Counted from the stretch's first letter, positions 48,931 to 58,501 are shown. The stretch is 64,000 nt of DNA from Stenotrophomonas maltophilia (GCF_001676385.1 NZ_LYVJ01000009.1:1-64000); one strand, 5' to 3'. Program-made: numbers and translations. Notes: a model not told the origin generated them from the letters alone.

Positions 48931-48963
48931 GAACGGCGCCCTTCGGGGCGCCGTTCTTTTTTG
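48931..48963 (+). terminator. Terminator after the TonB receptor
   Basis: AACGGCGCCC-TTC-GGGGCGCCGTT followed by CTTTTTT. Confidence 0.95.
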
Positions 48964-49005
48964 CGTGCCTGTCCGCCACGCCCGCCAGGCTGGATCCTCC
49001 CGGCG

Positions 49006-49905
49006 CTAGCGCCGCGCCGCCCGCATCGTGCGGATGTTGTCGCCGACGAACAGGATCAGGCCGGCCCAGATCGCGGCGAAGCCGATGGCCTTGCCCAGGT
49101 CGAACGCTTCATGGAAGAAGAACACGCCCAGCAGCAGCTGCAGGCTCGGCGCGATGTACTGCAGGATGCCGACCAGCGACAGCGGGATGCGCTTCACGCC
49201 GTAGGCGAAGCCGATCAGCGGTACGGCGGTCACCACGCCGCCGAAGATCAGCAGCAGATCGTTGCGCCAGCCCCAGCCACCGAAGAAGCCGCCGCCGTGG
49301 CCGTTCTCCGCCCACAGCGCGAAGCCCAGCGCGGGCAGGAACAGGTACAGGCTTTCCACTCCCAGGCCAGCGACCGGATCGACCGAAACCAGCTTGCGCA
49401 GCAGGCCATACAGGCCGAACGAACAGGCCAGGCCCAACGCGATCCACGGTGGCGTGCCAGCATCAATGGTCAGCCAGGTCACGCCCACCGCGGCCATCGC
49501 CACGGCCACCCACTGCAGCCGTCGCAGGCGCTCCTTCAGCACCAGCACGCCCAGCAGCACGTTCACCAGCGGGTTGATGAAATAGCCCAGGCTGGTCTCG
49601 ATCACATGGCCGGCGTTGACCGCCCAGATATACAGGCCCCAGTTGAAGGCAATGGTCAGGCTCGATACCAGCAGGATGGGCAGCGCGCGCGGTTGCGCGG
49701 CGATCTTCCGCCACCAGCCCAGGCGTGAACTGAGCAGCAGCCAGCCCAGCACCAGCACGGTGCTCCAGATGATGCGGTGGGCGATGATCTGGAACGAAGG
49801 CACTTCGTTGAGCAGGTGCCAGTACACCGGCACCAGGCCCCAGATCACGAAGGTGGAGGCGGTGACCAGCAGGCCCCGGCGTTGTTCCTTCTCGTCCATG
49901 CTCAT
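49006..49905 (-). CDS. rarD: EamA/RarD family permease
   Basis: A 299-residue, 10-helix drug/metabolite transporter; RarD features are the start LLVTASTFVIWGLVPVYWHLL, SLTIAFNWGLYIWAV, and the C-terminal ILQYIAPSLQLLLGVFFFHE. The substrate is unknown (chloramphenicol-sensitive phenotype named the family). It overlaps the upstream yedA-like gene by 4 nt. Confidence 0.92.
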   Translation of the reverse strand: MSMDEKEQRRGLLVTASTFVIWGLVPVYWHLLNEVPSFQIIAHRIIWSTVLVLGWLLLSSRLGWWRKIAAQPRALPILLVSSLTIAFNWGLYIWAVNAGHVIETSLGYFINPLVNVLLGVLVLKERLRRLQWVAVAMAAVGVTWLTIDAGTPPWIALGLACSFGLYGLLRKLVSVDPVAGLGVESLYLFLPALGFALWAENGHGGGFFGGWGWRNDLLLIFGGVVTAVPLIGFAYGVKRIPLSLVGILQYIAPSLQLLLGVFFFHEAFDLGKAIGFAAIWAGLILFVGDNIRTMRAARR

Positions 49906-50807
49906 TGCTTGCGCGTCCTTGCCATCGTCAGTACCACCACACCCAGCAGAATCACCGCCATCGCCAGCAGGTCGCGCCAGCCGAAGCGTTCACCGTTGAG
50001 CAGCGCGCCCAGCAGCACCGCGATGACCGGATTGACGTACGCATAGCTCCCGGCCAGCGCCGGGCGCACGTTCTGCAGCAGCCACACGTAGGCAGTGAAC
50101 GCAACGATGGACCCGAACACGCACAGGTAGGCCATCGCCAGCAGGCCACCGGTGTCCGGCAGCGTGGTCGGGCGCTCGCCGACCGCCAGGCCGATCAGCA
50201 CCAGCAGCACGCCGCCGCAGATCATCTGCCCGGCCGCGGTCATGAAAGGGCCAGGCAGGTCCAGGCCGCGTGCCCACACCGAACCGAACGCCCAGCCGAT
50301 CGGCGCGATCAGCAGCAGCACCAGCCCGGTCGGCGAGCCGGTCAGGCTGCTGCCGGCGTTGAGCCAGACCACGCCCAGGAAGCCAATGGCGATGCCCAGC
50401 CACTCACCGCGGCTCGCATGCTGCCCGCGCAGGGCCGAGAACAGTGCCATCCACAGCGGCACCGAGGCCACTGCAGTGGCGGCCAGCCCCGAGGACACCT
50501 CGCGCTCGGCCAGCACCACCATGCCGTTGCCCAGCACCAGCATGGTCACGCCCATGATGACCAGGTTGCGCCACTGCCGCAGGGTCGGGTTGGGCAGCTT
50601 CCAGAACAGGCGCAAGGCCAGGAACATCAGGCCACCGGCAATGATGAAGCGGCTGCCGGAGACCATCGTCAGCGGCAGCGCGCCGCCGTGCAGGGCCTTG
50701 GCGATGCCCAGGTAGGTCGAGCCCCAGACCACATAGACCAGCAGCAATGCCAGCGCGACAAGGCCGCCCCGGGGGGCAGCCGCAGAGGAAGAGGGGGGAG
50801 CCGACAT
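49902..50807 (-). CDS. yedA: EamA permease (YedA-like)
   Basis: A 301-residue, 10-helix permease. It begins with VALALLLVYVVWGSTYLGIAKAL and has the repeated EamA units (GSRFIIAGGLMFLAL, ASVPLWMALFSAL, SYAYVNPVIAVLLGALLNGE). YedA is the closest family remembered. Its end overlaps rarD by 4 nt, so the two are cotranscribed. Confidence 0.88.
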   Translation of the reverse strand: MSAPPSSSAAAPRGGLVALALLLVYVVWGSTYLGIAKALHGGALPLTMVSGSRFIIAGGLMFLALRLFWKLPNPTLRQWRNLVIMGVTMLVLGNGMVVLAEREVSSGLAATAVASVPLWMALFSALRGQHASRGEWLGIAIGFLGVVWLNAGSSLTGSPTGLVLLLIAPIGWAFGSVWARGLDLPGPFMTAAGQMICGGVLLVLIGLAVGERPTTLPDTGGLLAMAYLCVFGSIVAFTAYVWLLQNVRPALAGSYAYVNPVIAVLLGALLNGERFGWRDLLAMAVILLGVVVLTMARTRKQ

Positions 50808-51032
50808 GACACACCAGGGGGCCGGGGGAACGCGGATTCTAGGACGTTTTGAGTATGGTCCGGGACCCCGTACGGTGGCACGCTGTCATCCACCCATGCA
50901 TGCTGTCCTGGTCTGCTACCCCGTGTTGACGGTGGGATGCAGTACCAGGAGGGCTGCCCGGCTGCGCCGCCCCGATGGCCGTGCACCGTTTTCCCTGCGC
51001 ACGGATGCGCCGCATCGAGGATTTCCACCCAG

Positions 51033-52367
51033 ATGAGCACTACGCCCCAATCCGCTGCACCTGGTACCGACGGCCGCGCCCTGCGGCGGTCGATCTCCAA
51101 CACACTCAAAGGTTCCGCCGGCAACCTGGTGGAGTGGTATGACGTCTACGTATACTCGGTGTTCGCCGTGTACTTCGAGTCGCAGTTCTTCTCGCCGGAA
51201 GACAAGAACTCCACCCTCTACGTGTGGGCAATCTTCGCGGCGACCTTCCTGATGCGCCCGATCGGCGCGTGGTTCTTCGGCCGCTTCGCCGACCGCCATG
51301 GCCGTCGACTGGCACTGACGGTGTCGGTCACAGTGATGGCCCTGTGCTCGTTCCTCATTGCGATCACGCCCACCGCGGCCAGCATCGGCATCTGGGCGGC
51401 GATCATCCTGCTGTTCGCGCGCCTGCTGCAGGGCTTCGCTACTGGCGGCGAGTACGGCGCCAGCGCCACCTACATGTCCGAGGCCGCAATTCCCGGCCGC
51501 CGCGGCTTCCTGTCCTCCTTCCACTACGTCACCCTGGTCGGCGGCCATGTGCTGGCCCAGCTGACCCTGCTGCTGATGCTGACCTTCTGGGGCAAGCCAG
51601 AGATCTCGGAGTGGGGCTGGCGCATCGCTTTCGGCATCGGCGGTATCGCTGCGGTCGTGGTGTTCTGGCTGCGCCGGGGCATGGACGAGTCGCTGTCGGA
51701 GTCGTCCATCGAAGCCGCACGCGAAGGCAAGGCCAGCAAGTCCGGCTCGATGTACGAACTGTTCGTGCACCAGTGGCGGCCGCTGCTGCTGTGCTTCCTG
51801 ATCACCGCCGGTGGCACCGTGGCCTTCTATACCTATTCGGTGAACGGCCCGAAGATGATCCAGAGTGCCTTCGCCGCCAATGACCCGATGACCGGCACCC
51901 TGATCAACCTGGGCGTGCTGGCCTTCCTGATGGTGCTGCAGCCGGTCGGTGGCTGGCTGTCGGACATCATCGGCCGCAAGACCCTGCTGGTGTTCTTCGG
52001 CGTCGGTGGCGTGCTGTACAGCTGGTACCTGATCACCCAGCTGCCGCACCAGCATGACGCCACCCTGGCCTTCCTGACCCTGGCGCTGGCTTTCGTCATC
52101 CTCACCGGCTACACGTCGATCAATGCGGTGGTGAAGGCCGAGCTGTTCCCCACCCACGTGCGTGCACTGGGCGTAGGCCTGGGCTATGCACTGGCCAACT
52201 CGCTGTTCGGCGGTACCGCGCCGCTGCTGTACCAGGGCGCCTTGAAGACCGGCCATGTCGACTGGTTCGCCCTCTACGTGACCGCTACCATCGCCGTATC
52301 GCTGGTGGTCTACGTGTTCTTCCTCACCAACAAGGGCCCGAACTGGCTCGACGGCACCCGCCGGTAA
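51033..52367 (+). CDS. MHS-family MFS symporter (KgtP-like dicarboxylate permease)
   Basis: A 444-residue, 12-helix proton symporter. Signature loops include GNLVEWYDVYVYSVFAVYF, GRFADRHGRR and the MHS motif GFATGGEYGASATYMSEAAI. The pattern matches E. coli KgtP (alpha-ketoglutarate uptake) in order and spacing, and CP YTSINAVVKAELFPTHVRALG near residues 365-385. Substrate specificity is an inference. ATG at 51033 is used. Confidence 0.9.
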   Translation: MSTTPQSAAPGTDGRALRRSISNTLKGSAGNLVEWYDVYVYSVFAVYFESQFFSPEDKNSTLYVWAIFAATFLMRPIGAWFFGRFADRHGRRLALTVSVTVMALCSFLIAITPTAASIGIWAAIILLFARLLQGFATGGEYGASATYMSEAAIPGRRGFLSSFHYVTLVGGHVLAQLTLLLMLTFWGKPEISEWGWRIAFGIGGIAAVVVFWLRRGMDESLSESSIEAAREGKASKSGSMYELFVHQWRPLLLCFLITAGGTVAFYTYSVNGPKMIQSAFAANDPMTGTLINLGVLAFLMVLQPVGGWLSDIIGRKTLLVFFGVGGVLYSWYLITQLPHQHDATLAFLTLALAFVILTGYTSINAVVKAELFPTHVRALGVGLGYALANSLFGGTAPLLYQGALKTGHVDWFALYVTATIAVSLVVYVFFLTNKGPNWLDGTRR

Positions 52368-52390
52368 GGACGTCACGCGGTCGTGACCGT

Positions 52391-52415
52391 GGCCACCGGC
52401 GCAATGCCGGTGGCC
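52391..52415. terminator. hairpin between convergent genes
   Basis: GGCCACCGGC-GCAAT-GCCGGTGGCC, perfect 10-bp stem with loop of 5 nt, between the MFS gene and the M28 peptidase gene. On the plus strand it is followed by GTTGCATTT, so it is a modest bidirectional terminator. Confidence 0.6.
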
Positions 52416-52490
52416 GTTGCATTTCCCGCGCCGGCGCTGAGGGCGGAATCGACTGCCAGGCGACTCTGCGCGCCGCCGTCCACCGTTGCC

Positions 52491-54143
52491 TCAGCGGCGG
52501 GCCGCTTCGCTCTTGTCGCGTGCGCCGCGGAACTCCGAGTCCTTTTCCCACGTCGGCCAGCGGCGGCTGTTGGCCAGCTCGGCGCCGAGGTCGTAGACGA
52601 GCAACGTATCGGCGGCGTGGCCGCTGGGGTCCCAGCGCGGCGTCCAGGCATCGCAGGCCTGGTGGTAGCAGTCGGCAAAGTACTTCTCGCGCAGCGCGCG
52701 TCCGGCTTCCACGCCACCGTCCAACCTGTCCAGGCCCGGGCCGATGGTGATCGCCGGCACGCCCAGGCGTGCGAAGGCGAAGTGGTCGGCACGATAGAAG
52801 AAGCCGGCCTCCAGGTTGGGGTCGGGGCTGTAGCTGCGGCCGCGGGCCTTGGCGACGCGTTCCAGGTCGCCTTCCAGCGACACCCGGCCCTTGCCCCATG
52901 AGGCGATGTCGCGGGTCGCGCCATCCGGGCTGAACATTTCGATGTTCAGCACCGCAGCGGTCTTTTCCAGCGGCGCCAACGGGTGCGCGGCGTAGTAGCT
53001 GGCGCCCAGCAGGCCCTTCTCTTCGGCAGTCAACGCCACGAAATACAGTGTGCGCTGCGGCTGCGGGCCGGCGGCGAACACGCGGCCCAGTTCCAGCACG
53101 GTCGCCACGCCGGTGGCGTTGTCGATCGCCCCCCGGCGGATGCGGTCACCCTTGGCATCGGGCTGGCCGACGCCGAAGGCATCCCAGTGCGCCGAGAAGA
53201 TCACCGCCTCGTCGCCATGCGCGCCACCGGGCAGCTTGGCCACGACGTTGCGGGTCACCACCTGCTCGCGCTTGAGTGCGAAGTCCACGCTCAGGCGGGC
53301 ATTGTCCAGGGCCACAGGATGGAAGTCGGCGCGCATCGCCTTGCGCTTCTCGGCCTCGAAATCGAGCCCGGCGTCAGCGAAGATCGCCTCGGCCAGTTCG
53401 CGCTGCATCCAGCCACGCAACGGCGTGTGCTGCGCCATTGCGTCGGCCCGGCTGCGTTGGATGTCGAACAACGGCGAGGTGCCCGAACTCTTCACCGTAG
53501 CCCAACCATACGCGGCCGGTGCAGTCTCATGCACGATCAACACGCCTTCAGCGCCGCGGCGCGCGGCTTCCTCGAACTTGTAGGTCCAGCGGCCGTAGTA
53601 GGTCACCGCCTTGCCGTCGAACGCGCCCGGCGCATCGGCTTCGAAATCGGCGTCGTTGATCAGCACCACGGCAATCTTGCCGCGCAGGTCCACATCCTTG
53701 TAGTCGTTCCAGTGGCGTTCCGGCGCCTCGATGCCGTAGCCGACGAAGACCAGTGGCGCGTCCTTGATCTGCACACGCTTGCGTGGCTGCAGGCTCTGCA
53801 GGGTCACGTCCACGCCGTTGGCCAGCGCACGGCTGCCCTGCTTCAGCGCCAGGCTGGCCGTGGCCGGGCCGTCCAGCTGCGCACGCACCAGCGGCACTGC
53901 CTGCACCCAGCTGCCATCCACGCCGCCCGGTTGCAGGCCATAGCTGCGGAACTGCTCGATCAGGTATTGCACCGTGCGCTCTTCGCCCTCGGTGGCCGGT
54001 GCGCGGCCCTCGAATTCATCCGAGGCCAGCACACGCACATGGCGCGACAGGGCCTGCGGATCGATGCCGCCACCCGGCAGGTCGTTGGCCGCATGGGCCA
54101 GGCCACCCACGAACAGGCAGGACGACAGCAGCAACACGCGCAT
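52491..54143 (-). CDS. M28 family zinc metallopeptidase (secreted)
   Basis: A 550-residue exopeptidase-type protein with a signal peptide (VLLLSSCLFVGGLAHA). It contains a PA-like insert around 150-240 and the M28 catalytic region: SAHWDAFGVG (zinc His and Asp), IDNATGVATVLELG, TAEEKGLLGASYY (catalytic Glu), LNIEMFSPDG, and HFAFARLGVPAITIG. It probably trims peptides in the periplasm. A GTG in-frame at 54152 is possible. Confidence 0.92.
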   Translation of the reverse strand: MRVLLLSSCLFVGGLAHAANDLPGGGIDPQALSRHVRVLASDEFEGRAPATEGEERTVQYLIEQFRSYGLQPGGVDGSWVQAVPLVRAQLDGPATASLALKQGSRALANGVDVTLQSLQPRKRVQIKDAPLVFVGYGIEAPERHWNDYKDVDLRGKIAVVLINDADFEADAPGAFDGKAVTYYGRWTYKFEEAARRGAEGVLIVHETAPAAYGWATVKSSGTSPLFDIQRSRADAMAQHTPLRGWMQRELAEAIFADAGLDFEAEKRKAMRADFHPVALDNARLSVDFALKREQVVTRNVVAKLPGGAHGDEAVIFSAHWDAFGVGQPDAKGDRIRRGAIDNATGVATVLELGRVFAAGPQPQRTLYFVALTAEEKGLLGASYYAAHPLAPLEKTAAVLNIEMFSPDGATRDIASWGKGRVSLEGDLERVAKARGRSYSPDPNLEAGFFYRADHFAFARLGVPAITIGPGLDRLDGGVEAGRALREKYFADCYHQACDAWTPRWDPSGHAADTLLVYDLGAELANSRRWPTWEKDSEFRGARDKSEAARR

Positions 54144-54247
54144 CGGATTCACGGCAGGACCACGGCTAGCTTGGAAGTCACCAAAGTGTAACGTGTGGTG
54201 ACGTCGCGGCGCAGCGCGGGCCCGCCCCATCCACGCAGGGTACGGAG

Positions 54248-55180
54248 CTAGCCGCGGATGCGGTCCAGCCAGCAGGCCAGGCCCTGCGCGTTGAGCTCGA
54301 TGTCCATCGCCAGCGCGGCGGTCACCGCCGCCTCGTCCAGCGCGCAGCCATGCTGCTGCGCGCGCTCCAGGTACAGTGCCCGCAACGCGGCCAGCAGGCA
54401 GCGGTGGCGGTCCGGACGGCCATCGCACTGGCGAGCGATGGTGGCCATCGCATCGATCTGCTCGAACAGGTCTTCGGCCAGCTTTTCCACCTGCTCGACG
54501 CGCCCATAGTGGGTCAGGTACATCGCCTGCGGCGCATAGTCCAGCATGCGCCGGATCGAGGCCTTCATCGCCTCCGGATCGAACTGCACCGGCGACGAGG
54601 TTGGAAAGATGAAAGCGCCTTGCACGCTGTCCAGTTCGCGGTAGGCGATGCCGAAGGTATCGCCGGTGAACCAGCTGCCGCTGCGCGCATCCCACACGCA
54701 GTAATGGTGCAGCGCGTGGCCCGGCGTATGCAGCAGCAACAGTTCGCGGCCGGCCAGGTCGATGCGATGACCATCCTCGGCCACCACCACGCGGTGTTCC
54801 GGAATCGCCTCGATGCGGCCATAGCTGCGCGCGATCTCTTCGGCGCCGTACACCGCCGTCGCACCGGCAATCAGCCGTGTCGGATCGATCATGTGCGGCG
54901 CACCACGCGGATGCAGTACTGCCTTCGCGTTGGGCAAGTGCCGCATCAGGAGGCCGGCGCCGCCGGCATGGTCCAGGTGCACGTGGGTCAGCAGCAGCCA
55001 GTCCACCGCTTCCACGCCCAGGCCCGCATCCGCCAGCGCCTGCAGCATCGCCGGTACCGACAGGCCGGTGCCGCAGTCGACAAACGCCGCGCGGCCGCCT
55101 TCGACGACCAGGTAGGCCGCGTCGAAACGGGGGCGCTGGAAACCGGTATCGATGGTATGGATGCTGGGGTCGGCGGTCAT
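54248..55180 (-). CDS. Metallo-beta-lactamase-fold hydrolase
   Basis: A 310-residue protein. The zinc motif LLTHVHLDHAGG (HxHxDH) is at about 69-80; further ligands are in LHTPGHALHH and FTGDTFG, and a C-terminal His in YLTHYG. The rest (alpha-helical 240-300) is unusual. It is a glyoxalase-II-like fold, not a demonstrated beta-lactamase. It stands alone. Confidence 0.9.
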   Translation of the reverse strand: MTADPSIHTIDTGFQRPRFDAAYLVVEGGRAAFVDCGTGLSVPAMLQALADAGLGVEAVDWLLLTHVHLDHAGGAGLLMRHLPNAKAVLHPRGAPHMIDPTRLIAGATAVYGAEEIARSYGRIEAIPEHRVVVAEDGHRIDLAGRELLLLHTPGHALHHYCVWDARSGSWFTGDTFGIAYRELDSVQGAFIFPTSSPVQFDPEAMKASIRRMLDYAPQAMYLTHYGRVEQVEKLAEDLFEQIDAMATIARQCDGRPDRHRCLLAALRALYLERAQQHGCALDEAAVTAALAMDIELNAQGLACWLDRIRG

Positions 55181-55274
55181 CGGCACGCACCTGGCGAAAT
55201 CGGGAACAGACCGCCATGGTAGGCGCGCCGGCGGCCGGGGTTCGATGCGGCTTTGGTCGGAGGGGGGCGATCCT

Positions 55275-55340
55275 GTAGGGCCGAGCCCACGCTCGGCCGC
55301 CTTTCTGCCAGGCATCAGCCGAGCGTGGGCTCGGCCACAG
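55275..55340. repeat. pair of inverted SMAG/REP elements
   Basis: GTAGGGCCGAGCCCACGCTC (plus, 55275-55297) and, 20 bp on, AGCCGAGCGTGGGCTCGGCC (minus, 55317-55340), head to head around a short spacer, so a larger hairpin is possible. Confidence 0.7.
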
Positions 55341-55361
55341 AAGGCACACGCGGGCGCTACA

Positions 55362-55658
55362 TCAGGGACGCAACCAGCGCGGCCGCAGCAGCAGGGCCAG
55401 CACCAGCACCGCCAGGAACGCACCGTAGGCATACAGCACCGCCAGCACCTGCGGCCAGATCGGGCCAGCGCCGGGTTGCACCCCGCCGATGCGGTAGCCC
55501 CACAGCATCGACACGATGCTCAGCACGAAGGCCAGTACCAGGGCGGTGCCGTCGAACAGGCGCCGTCGCGCGCTGCGCGGCTGGCGCGGGAACAGCCAGT
55601 ACAGGCTGCCCAGCAGCAGGAACCAGGGCAGGAACAGCAGCAGCGACAACCAGGCCAT
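55362..55658 (-). CDS. Small three-helix membrane protein, unknown
   Basis: A 98-residue hydrophobic protein (MAWLSLLLFLPWFLLLGSLY; FDGTALVLAFVLSIVSMLWGY; VLAVLYAYGAFLAVLVLALLL), with basic loops QPRSARRR and a basic tail. ATG 55658 is chosen because GGAG lies 6 nt upstream; ATG 55670 is the alternative. No family is recognised. SMAG clusters flank it on both sides. Confidence 0.75.
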   Translation of the reverse strand: MAWLSLLLFLPWFLLLGSLYWLFPRQPRSARRRLFDGTALVLAFVLSIVSMLWGYRIGGVQPGAGPIWPQVLAVLYAYGAFLAVLVLALLLRPRWLRP

Positions 55659-55744
55659 CGCGGACTCCATGTCATCGCGCCGGAGGCGCGCGGACATCAT
55701 GCCATGGGCGCTGTGCCACGGTCGTGCCGGCAAGGGGCTTCCCT

Positions 55745-55840
55745 GTAGAGCCGAGCCCATGCTCGGCTGCTTTGCTACCCAGCCGAGCACGGGCTCGGCT
55801 CTACAGAGGCGGAGCAAAGTCGAGCATGGCTCGACTCTAC
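55745..55840. repeat. cluster of three SMAG/REP elements
   Basis: GTAGAGCCGAGCCCATGCTC (plus, 55745-55768), AGCCGAGCACGGGCTCGGCT..CTAC (minus, 55781-55804) and AGTCGAGCATGGCTCGACTC..TAC (minus, 55818-55840), all within 96 bp. The third differs at the stem base but keeps complementarity. Confidence 0.8.
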
Positions 55841-55862
55841 AAAGGGCAGGCAGGCCCGGCGA

Positions 55863-57158
55863 TCAGGCCTCTTCGCGCAGCACGGCCAGAGCGGCCAGCA
55901 CGGCACCGGCCTCAGCTTCCAGCGTAAACCGCTGGTTCTGCAGCGCATCGCCCTGCTCGGCCTGCTTGATGAGCGCAATCAACTGGCCGGCCTCGCGCGG
56001 CGAGTCGAAGGCTTCGCTCTGGATCAACAGCGTGCCATCGCCGGCGGTCAGCTTGAAATAGAAGCGGCCATCCTTCTCGCGATACTGCTTGAACTGCGGT
56101 GGCGCCACCCGGGCCACACCGGCGTCCTCGCTGGCGATATTGCCGGCGCTGGACAGGTCGCGCAGGCCGACTGCATTGCGCAGCTCTTCCAGCAGCGGCA
56201 TGGCCAACGTCTCGCGCAGCTGCTGGCCGCGTCGCCTGAGCAGCGCCTCGATCTTCTCCGGTTCAGCCATCAGCGCGTTGTAGCGCTCGCGCAACGGCGC
56301 CAGCTCGCTGTCGATGCGCTCGAACAGCTGCTGCTTGGCATCACCCCAGCTGATGCCGGCGGCGAAGGCGTTGGCGAACTCAGCGGTCTGTTCCGGGCTG
56401 GCGAACGCCTGGTACATCTGGAACAGCGCCGAACCTTCGGTCTCCTTCGGTTCGCCGGGGGCGCGCGAATCGGTCAGGATCGAGAACACCAGCTTCTTCA
56501 GCTCCTCGCGCGGCGCGAACAGCGGAATGGTGTTGTGGTAGCTCTTGCTCATCTTGCGGCCATCGAGGCCCGCCAGCGTCGCCACCTGCTCATCGATCAC
56601 CACGTCCGGCAGCGGGAAGTACTCCTTGCCGTACACGTGGTTGAAGCGCTGGGCGAAGTCGCGCGCCATTTCGATGTGCTGGATCTGGTCACGCCCCACC
56701 GGCACCTGGTTGGCCTTGAAGATCAGGATGTCGGCAGCCATCAGCACCGGGTACATGAACAGGCCGGCACTGACACCCGCGTCCTCATCGAGGCCTTCCT
56801 CGCGGTTCTTGTCCACTGCCGCCTTGTAGGCATGGGCGCGGTTGAGGATGCCCTTGCTGGCGATGACCGTCAGGAACCACATCAGCTCGGTGGTCTCGCG
56901 GATGTCGCTCTGGCGATAGAACCAAACGTGTTCCGGGTCCAGGCCACAGGCCAGCCAGCTGGCCGCGATCTCCAGGGTCGCGCGCTGGGTGCGCTGTGGG
57001 TCCTGGGACTTGATCAGGCTGTGCAGGTCGGCCAGGAAAAAGAAGCTCTCTATGCCCGGAGCGCGACTGGCCGCGATCGCCGGGCGGATGGCGCCAACGT
57101 AGTTGCCCAGGTGGGGGGTGCCGGAAGGGGTGATACCGGTTAGGACTCGGGTCGTCAT
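55863..57158 (-). CDS. trpS: Tryptophan--tRNA ligase with C-terminal YegP-like domain
   Basis: A 431-residue class I synthetase. The catalytic core has the HIGH variant TGITPSGTPHLGNYVGA (8-24) and GRKMSKSYHN (around 200) and a helical anticodon-binding part to about 330. The final ~75 residues (about 355-431) contain KDGRFYFKLTAGDGTLLIQSEAFDSPREAG, which looks like a DUF1508/YegP unit not found in TrpS of Bacillus or E. coli. A similar tail is remembered for Pseudomonas TrpS. ATG at 57158 begins MTTRVLTGI. Confidence 0.94.
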   Translation of the reverse strand: MTTRVLTGITPSGTPHLGNYVGAIRPAIAASRAPGIESFFFLADLHSLIKSQDPQRTQRATLEIAASWLACGLDPEHVWFYRQSDIRETTELMWFLTVIASKGILNRAHAYKAAVDKNREEGLDEDAGVSAGLFMYPVLMAADILIFKANQVPVGRDQIQHIEMARDFAQRFNHVYGKEYFPLPDVVIDEQVATLAGLDGRKMSKSYHNTIPLFAPREELKKLVFSILTDSRAPGEPKETEGSALFQMYQAFASPEQTAEFANAFAAGISWGDAKQQLFERIDSELAPLRERYNALMAEPEKIEALLRRRGQQLRETLAMPLLEELRNAVGLRDLSSAGNIASEDAGVARVAPPQFKQYREKDGRFYFKLTAGDGTLLIQSEAFDSPREAGQLIALIKQAEQGDALQNQRFTLEAEAGAVLAALAVLREEA

Positions 57159-57267
57159 GACTGCGTAGGGGAAACCTTCGATGAACGGGGCCAGTTTAGC
57201 GTGCCGGCGGTCAACCCCGTCAGGGCCCACGGCGCGTTCATTCACGCAACCCCGCTGGAGACGCCCG

Positions 57268-58062
57268 ATGAAACGCCTGCTGCCCCTGCTGCTGATCCTG
57301 CCCCTGGCTGGCTTCCGCCCGGCTCCAATGCCACCGCCGGTCTATGAGGGCGGCCCCGTGCGCATGGCCCTGGTCGACCGCGACCGCGGCACCGAACTAC
57401 GCAGCTACCCCGCCGAGGGCCAGCGCTGGGTGGCCGGCGAGCGCGGCCACCGCTATGCCGTGCGCCTGTACAACGACAGCTCGCGCCGGGTGCTGGTGGT
57501 GCTGTCGGTGGACGGCGTCAACGCCATCTCAGGGGAAGATGCCGATCCCTCGCAGACCGGCTACGTGCTCAACCCCGGCCAGCGCGCCGACATCACCGGC
57601 TGGCGCAAGAGCCAGGACGAGGTGGCGCAGTTCGTGTTCAGCAGCCCCAGCGGCAGCTACGCCAGCCGCACTGGCCGCCCGGACAACATCGGCGTAGTTG
57701 GCGTGGCCGTGTTCGAGGAAGCGCGCCGCTGGCGCCCCGAGCCGATCCTGCGCCGTGGCCTGCCGCTGCCGGCACCGGCCGCCGAAGCTGCGGCCGACGC
57801 CAGCGCCAGCCGCATCGAGGGTTACGCCAGCAAGTCGCAGGCGCCGGCGCTGGGCACCGGCCACGGTGCACGCGAGCAGTCGTCGGTACGCGATACCGAC
57901 TTCGAGCGCGCCAGCCGCAGCCCCACCCAGGTGCTGCAGCTGCGCTACGACAGCGCACGCAACCTGCGCGCGCGCGGCATCCTGGTGGATTCCCCGTCGC
58001 GCCTGCCGCGCGAACCGCAGGCCTTCCCCAACCGATACGTCCCGGATCCACCTGCCCGCTGA
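57268..58062 (+). CDS. Secreted hypothetical protein
   Basis: A 264-residue protein with a signal peptide (KRLLPLLLILPLAGFRPAP). It has a beta-rich middle (GHRYAVRLYNDSSRRVLVVLSVDGVNAISG, GYVLNPGQRADITGW) and a disordered, Arg/Ser/Ala-rich C-terminal third. The family is not recognised. It is divergent from trpS across ~110 bp. Confidence 0.83.
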   Translation: MKRLLPLLLILPLAGFRPAPMPPPVYEGGPVRMALVDRDRGTELRSYPAEGQRWVAGERGHRYAVRLYNDSSRRVLVVLSVDGVNAISGEDADPSQTGYVLNPGQRADITGWRKSQDEVAQFVFSSPSGSYASRTGRPDNIGVVGVAVFEEARRWRPEPILRRGLPLPAPAAEAAADASASRIEGYASKSQAPALGTGHGAREQSSVRDTDFERASRSPTQVLQLRYDSARNLRARGILVDSPSRLPREPQAFPNRYVPDPPAR

Positions 58063-58076
58063 CCCCTCATGCAGCA

Positions 58077-58107
58077 CGACGCCCGCCACCTGGCGGTGCG
58101 GGCGTCG
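58077..58107. terminator. Bidirectional hairpin between convergent genes
   Basis: CGACGCCCGC/GCGGGCGTCG, perfect 10-bp stem, 11-nt loop; 15 nt from the stop at 58062 and 20 nt from that of the CsbD gene at 58128. Confidence 0.6.
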
Positions 58108-58127
58108 GACATGGGGAAGGAAGGCTT

Positions 58128-58349
58128 CTAGCGGTAGTCCGGATAGTCCTTGCGAACGCTGTCCTCGAAGTCGCGGACCTCCTTCTCGGCGCGATCCCTG
58201 GCCCAGCCGTAACGTTCCTGCAGGCGACCGGCCAGGTATTCCGCGTTGCCTTCGGCCACATCGAAATCATCATTGGTCAGATCGCCCCATTTGGCCTGGG
58301 CCTTGCCCTTCAGCTGAGACCACTTGCCGGAAATGATGTCTTTGTTCAT
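58128..58349 (-). CDS. CsbD-family stress protein
   Basis: A 73-residue protein beginning [20 protein letters not shown], the CsbD signature, with [25 protein letters not shown] following. CsbD-like proteins are general-stress, often envelope-stress induced, of unknown mechanism. The two neighbouring small proteins (entericidin) share that pattern. Confidence 0.92.
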   Translation of the reverse strand: MNKDIISGKWSQLKGKAQAKWGDLTNDDFDVAEGNAEYLAGRLQERYGWARDRAEKEVRDFEDSVRKDYPDYR

Positions 58350-58501
58350 CGCTGGGAGTCCTTGGTTGCAACGGCGTTCTTACCGTGGAGCCAGCTTGGC
58401 GCCGCCACCGTTGGACCCCGGTCAACCGGCAATGAAATGCCTGCTCACCTGCTTGAATGGTTCACTACCGCGATAACCGTGTGCGCGGACGACGCACGAG
58501 A

